7,914 bases of DNA from Treponema sp. UBA4328 (GTDB taxonomy: Bacteria; Spirochaetota; Spirochaetia; Treponematales; Treponemataceae): positions 1-7,914 of the forward strand of contig DGTU01000115.1 in NCBI GenBank assembly GCA_002394465.1, in the 5' to 3' direction. Below the pieces are notes generated by a model that searched no databases, was not told where the DNA came from, and saw nothing but the letters and a program-made list of their open reading frames with translations. Position numbers and translations under genes: made by a program. Numbering within the stretch: position 1 is the first letter of the stretch; each line of letters opens with the position of its first letter. Shown in pieces: positions 5,054 to 7,914 of this stretch.

Positions 5054-5890
5054 TCACCCGCTGCGGCTTCGTTTTTTAAGAAGGCAGAAATAAAGCGGAC
5101 CTGCACCATTCGAACGGTCAGGAAGAACATGTGCCCCGTACAAAGTTTTCTCACATTCAGGAAGTGAGGAATGTGTAAATGAAGCATAATCAAGCGAAAT
5201 ACGAGGCTCCCTTAACTCTGCATCATCAAATTTTTTAAGCAGGCGGGCAACAACATTGTCATTTTCATCCGGTGAAAGTGCACAGGTTGAATACAGAAGA
5301 TAACCGTCCGGACGAAGCATGCGCCAGGCTGAAGACAGAAGTGCCCACTGGGCCATTGAAAGCGTCTTTATTCTTGAAGGCGACCACTCATCAAGATACT
5401 TAGGGTCGGCAAGAACATGTCTCTCAGAAGAACAGGGAGCATCAAGAAGTATTGCATCAAACTTTTCTTCATTTTTAAGGCACATGACTGCCCCGTCCTT
5501 ACAGGTTACGGTAACGCGTTCCTGAATTTCAAGAGAGAGACAGTCACGGACGGTATTTAAAAGACGGTTTTTGCGTTCCGGTGAGCGTTCATTAGAAAGA
5601 AGATGTGCTCCGGCATTCATATTGGAAGCAAGAACAAGGGTTTTACCTCCCGGCGCTGCACACAGGTCAAGAATGTCAGATGCATTTTCCAGCGGAAGGG
5701 AAACGGCAGCACGTACGGAGCCGGAATCAAGAAAATACGTTTTTTCACCGCCGGCATTCCATTCGGCATAGTCGCTTTCAAGTGAAAAGGATTCTTTTAA
5801 TGACTTCCAGCGTTCTCCGAAGAGGTTTGAATACCAGACTTCAAAACCTTCCGCACCGCTTAATTTTTTGTTCCTGTCTTTCTGTTTCAT
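5054..5890 (-). CDS. RsmB/NOP-family RNA cytosine-5 methyltransferase, NSUN4-like
   Basis: This 278-residue protein is a SAM-dependent RNA m5C methyltransferase. Visible motifs are ILDLCAAPGGKT (residues 73-84, motif I, SAM binding), FDAILLDAPCSS (144-155, motif IV; D150 and C153) and LLYSTCALSPDENDNVV (198-214, motif VI; C203). In this family the TC cysteine attacks the base and the PC cysteine helps release product; both are present. It has no NusB-like N-terminal domain as in RsmB and no PUA tail as in RsmF. The SSERHVL stretch after motif IV, the FGERW segment near residue 24 and the GPLYFCLL end recall mitochondrial NSUN4, which modifies rRNA. An rRNA target is therefore plausible but inferred. 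Its ATG directly follows the stop of the GH3 gene, so the two are almost certainly co-translated. Confidence 0.9.
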   Translation of the reverse strand: MKQKDRNKKLSGAEGFEVWYSNLFGERWKSLKESFSLESDYAEWNAGGEKTYFLDSGSVRAAVSLPLENASDILDLCAAPGGKTLVLASNMNAGAHLLSNERSPERKNRLLNTVRDCLSLEIQERVTVTCKDGAVMCLKNEEKFDAILLDAPCSSERHVLADPKYLDEWSPSRIKTLSMAQWALLSSAWRMLRPDGYLLYSTCALSPDENDNVVARLLKKFDDAELREPRISLDYASFTHSSLPECEKTLYGAHVLPDRSNGAGPLYFCLLKKRSRSG

Positions 5891-7204
5891 CTAATTGTAT
5901 ACTTCCATTCCGTCTTTAAGATCTTCGTTAAAGCGCTTTTCATCGAAAGCCGGATAATTTTCTTTGAGACAGACTGAAAAAGAAATCTTTCCGTTTTCAT
6001 CCGGAGGATTTTCCTTAAATTCAAGAATGCCTGCCCTGATTTTATAGCGGATTACATTCTTCACTGCCCTGTCAATTTCTCCGGCAAGGCTTTCATCCTC
6101 TTTTGACTTTGAAAGCAGTATGCCTGCTACATGTCCGAAGCGTTTTTCTGAAAGCATGATTACGTCAACTCCGGCACTGATTGCCATAACCACGGCTTTT
6201 TCCGGCGGGTATCCGTTTTTTGCGAGAGCCCCCATGAATATGTCATCTGACAGAACGAGTCCTGAAAAGCCGAACCCCTTCCGTACGGAAAGTAAAATCC
6301 AGTCCCTTGAAAAACATGCAGGCACATCACCCTCTTCCTGAAATTCATTCGGAAAATCAGCTTTCATGATTGCATGGCTCATTAAAACAGCACTTGCGTC
6401 AGGCAGAAGTTCTTCAAACGGCTTGAAATAGGAATCCCGCTCATTAAGGGAATAAGTAATTTTCGGAAGACCTATATGAGGGTCTGTTGAAGAGTTACCC
6501 GGAAAATGCTTGAGGACTACGCCGATTCCGTTTTTCTCATAGGCTTCAACGGCAGTTTTTCCGTATGAAAGGACATTTTCAAGGTTTCCGAAAGTACGGG
6601 TCCCCAAAAACTCCCTGTTTGATTCATTTTCAACCTCTACAACAGGAGCAAGATTCATGTGAAAACCGAGGTTTCTCATCTGCCGTGCCTGTGCCGAATA
6701 CAGGCGTCCGGCTTTTTCCTGCGTCAATGATTCTGAGACTTTTTTCTGGCTCCAGAGAACTCCGGTAAGGCCGCGCAGCCTGTTTACATCTCCGCCCTCC
6801 TGATCGACTGCAACAAACGGAGGGATATTCTCATTTTCAAGATAAAAATCGCGGATTGACTTTATATAGCCGTAAGTCTCTGAAGGCTCCTTTGAAACGT
6901 TATATGAAAAAAGAAGAACTCCGCCCGGAACAAGGGGACTTCCTTCATCGTTCTTTCCGTAAAGAGTTCCCGTTCTTTCGACGGCATGATAGCTTGTGCT
7001 GCCTTCAATATTTACAAGGAAAAGCTGGGATATTCTCTGTTCGTCAGAAAGGGAGGCCGCATATTCTGAAACGGCTTCTTCCTGAGCCTTAAGAAGGGCC
7101 GCCTGATGCTGAGCTTCCAGTTCTTCAGGAGAAGGCGTGCGTCTACATGAAGAAATAAAGGCTGAAATCACGCATACGGTAAAAACGAAAACAATTTTTT
7201 TCAT
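5891..7204 (-). CDS. GH3 beta-N-acetylhexosaminidase lipoprotein (NagZ type)
   Basis: The 437-residue protein starts with a lipoprotein signal peptide (MKK, hydrophobic core, ISSC with C20 as the lipidated residue), then a charged helical linker (about 21-58) and a GH3 barrel. NagZ-type signatures are clear: AVDQEGGDVNRLRG (132-145), KHFPG (232-236) followed by the D241-x-H243 catalytic dyad characteristic of this subgroup, and SDDIFMGAL (319-327) with D320 as the expected nucleophile. Such enzymes release N-acetylglucosamine from peptidoglycan fragments. The loop between KHFPG and the dyad is two residues shorter than in typical NagZ (KHFPGHGDTxxDSH). The lipobox implies a periplasmic, membrane-anchored enzyme rather than the cytoplasmic NagZ of enterobacteria. 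The ATG at 7204 is the only usable start, with an upstream in-frame stop and no Shine-Dalgarno sequence. Confidence 0.92.
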   Translation of the reverse strand: MKKIVFVFTVCVISAFISSCRRTPSPEELEAQHQAALLKAQEEAVSEYAASLSDEQRISQLFLVNIEGSTSYHAVERTGTLYGKNDEGSPLVPGGVLLFSYNVSKEPSETYGYIKSIRDFYLENENIPPFVAVDQEGGDVNRLRGLTGVLWSQKKVSESLTQEKAGRLYSAQARQMRNLGFHMNLAPVVEVENESNREFLGTRTFGNLENVLSYGKTAVEAYEKNGIGVVLKHFPGNSSTDPHIGLPKITYSLNERDSYFKPFEELLPDASAVLMSHAIMKADFPNEFQEEGDVPACFSRDWILLSVRKGFGFSGLVLSDDIFMGALAKNGYPPEKAVVMAISAGVDVIMLSEKRFGHVAGILLSKSKEDESLAGEIDRAVKNVIRYKIRAGILEFKENPPDENGKISFSVCLKENYPAFDEKRFNEDLKDGMEVYN

Positions 7205-7211
7205 GCATGAA
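7200..7211. repeat. 12-base perfect palindrome over the GH3 start codon
   Basis: TTCATGCATGAA reads the same on both strands. It contains the GH3 ATG (7204-7202) and touches the end of that gene's -10 box. It could be an operator at the transcription start. A palindrome of this length is expected about twice by chance in a window this size, so the call is tentative. Confidence 0.25.
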
Positions 7212-7240
7212 TTGTAGCGGAATAATTAAAAATATGCCAC
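7211..7240 (-). promoter_or_regulatory. Promoter of the GH3 lipoprotein gene, predicted leaderless
   Basis: On the minus strand GTGGCA (7240-7235, four of six -35 bases) is followed after 18 bases by TACAAT (7216-7211), a five-of-six -10 box. Six bases separate the -10 from the ATG, so transcription should begin at or within a base or two of the start codon. The absence of any Shine-Dalgarno sequence agrees with a leaderless mRNA. Confidence 0.5.
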
Positions 7241-7252
7241 GAGCACAAAACA

Positions 7253-7261
7253 TGCTATAAT
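7253..7261 (+). promoter_or_regulatory. Extended -10 promoter of the short-chain dehydrogenase gene, predicted leaderless
   Basis: TGCTATAAT is a perfect extended -10 element (TGn plus TATAAT at 7256-7261). Six bases separate it from the ATG at 7268, placing the transcription start at or next to the A of ATG. The -35 region (about 7233-7238) is poor, as is usual for extended -10 promoters, and it overlaps the -35 box of the divergent GH3 promoter. Confidence 0.6.
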
Positions 7262-7267
7262 GTCTTT

Positions 7268-7914
7268 ATGCGAAAAATTACGGTTATCACAGGTGCGAGT
7301 TCCGGAATGGGAGCTGAGTTTGCACGGCAGATTTATAACGGTACGGAAAGTACGGAAATATGGCTCATTGCCCGGAGCCGGGAAAAACTTGGTTCACTGA
7401 AGGCTGAAATCGAAAAAAACACGGATACTTCTCCGGATTCAGGCGTTATTCCACAGGTCAAAGTCATACCGATGGATCTTTCAGGAAAAAACGGCGTAAA
7501 CCTTTTTGCTTCCCTGCTCGATGAAGAAAAAGTCCGCGGGGAATTCATGATAGACATGCTTGTAAACAACGCAGGCTTCGGAACATACGGCGAATTTGCC
7601 CTGACTCCGCTCGACCGTGAACTTGATATGATTGACCTCAACTGCACTTCCCTTACAGGCCTTGCAGGACTTGTCATTCCGTACATGGACAGGGGCTCTG
7701 TAATCATAAACACTGCTTCCCTTGCAGCCTTTCTTCCGCTGGGAAATTTTGCAGTATATGCAGCAACTAAGGCATACGCCCTTTCGTTCTCGGTTGCGCT
7801 CGCTGCAGAATTAAAGCCTAAGGGAATAAAGGTCTGTGCACTTTGTCCGGGAAGCGTTTCAACGGATTTTGCAAACGTTGCTTCAAACGGAGCACGCAGG
7901 GAAGTCCTTCACGG
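7268..7914 (+). CDS. Short-chain dehydrogenase/reductase, N-terminal 215 residues (3' end outside window)
   Basis: The frame from ATG 7268 stays open to the window end. It carries the full set of classical SDR motifs: TGASSGMG (residues 8-15, NAD(P)-binding loop), a D70 in MDLS, NNAG (100-103), N125, S151, Y164-AAT-K168 (catalytic Tyr and Lys) and CPGSV (193-197). The enzyme is thus a cytoplasmic NAD(P)-dependent oxidoreductase. R36 after the second strand (LIARSREKL) favours NADPH, as in the YqjQ/DltE-like group, but the substrate cannot be told. Residues 48-62 form a longer linker than usual between the second helix and the fourth strand. The upstream frame has a stop at 7223-7225 and no alternative start codon, so ATG 7268 is firm despite lacking a Shine-Dalgarno sequence. 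The gene diverges from the GH3 lipoprotein gene. Confidence 0.92.
   Translation, partial: MRKITVITGASSGMGAEFARQIYNGTESTEIWLIARSREKLGSLKAEIEKNTDTSPDSGVIPQVKVIPMDLSGKNGVNLFASLLDEEKVRGEFMIDMLVNNAGFGTYGEFALTPLDRELDMIDLNCTSLTGLAGLVIPYMDRGSVIINTASLAAFLPLGNFAVYAATKAYALSFSVALAAELKPKGIKVCALCPGSVSTDFANVASNGARREVLH

Noticed and set aside
5605..5919. 104-residue plus-strand frame opposite the methyltransferase
   Set aside because: It is antisense to conserved methyltransferase motifs and has no ribosome binding site or recognisable domain.
7333..7713. 126-residue minus-strand frame opposite the short-chain dehydrogenase
   Set aside because: It lies entirely antisense to a gene with all classical SDR motifs and is Ser/Arg-rich in the way shadow frames usually are.

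Overview
The window looks like chromosomal DNA of a host-associated Treponema or a close spirochaete. The evidence is indirect: spirochaete-style L20, L35 and IF3 sequences, a ZapB-like plus ZapA-like pair directly behind rplT, a lipoprotein with a relaxed lipobox, and moderate GC content. I ran no database search, so genus is an inference. There is no RNA gene, insertion sequence, CRISPR array or phage gene in view.

Layout. Positions 1-437 hold the 3' end of a class II fructose-bisphosphate aldolase, closed by a strong intrinsic terminator (460-497) whose T-run touches the stop codon of a convergent multi-pass membrane protein (496-1158, minus). That gene diverges from a plus-strand operon of translation and cell-division genes: infC (TTG start at 1305), rpmI, rplT, a ZapB-like coiled-coil protein, a ZapA-like protein and a YaiI/UPF0178 protein (1305-3724). 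All six are tightly spaced, with no visible terminator between them. The operon has a good promoter at 1228-1257, and a perfect small hairpin abuts the infC ribosome binding site.

The right half is mostly minus strand. It holds a GAF + HD-GYP signalling protein (3732-4964) with its own -10 box and ribosome binding site. Next is a compact RsmB/NOP-family RNA m5C methyltransferase (5054-5890) that resembles the NSUN4 subgroup. A lipoprotein GH3 beta-N-acetylhexosaminidase of NagZ type (5891-7204) has a stop codon directly abutting the methyltransferase ATG. An 18-codon hydrophobic reading frame lies in the gap between the methyltransferase and the HD-GYP gene. A 63-bp divergent promoter region then separates the GH3 gene from a short-chain dehydrogenase (7268 to the window end, plus strand, 3' truncated).

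How the parts may work together: most genes are housekeeping (glycolysis, translation initiation, ribosome assembly, Z-ring assembly, peptidoglycan turnover, rRNA modification). The more unusual signals are regulatory. They are the non-AUG infC start with a hairpin at its ribosome binding site, a pair of AACWWGTT repeats around the infC promoter, and two back-to-back promoters whose -10 boxes each sit six bases from the start codon, predicting leaderless mRNAs. I see no convincing new multi-gene system. The best leads are these regulatory arrangements, the divergent HD-GYP motif and the NSUN4-like methyltransferase.
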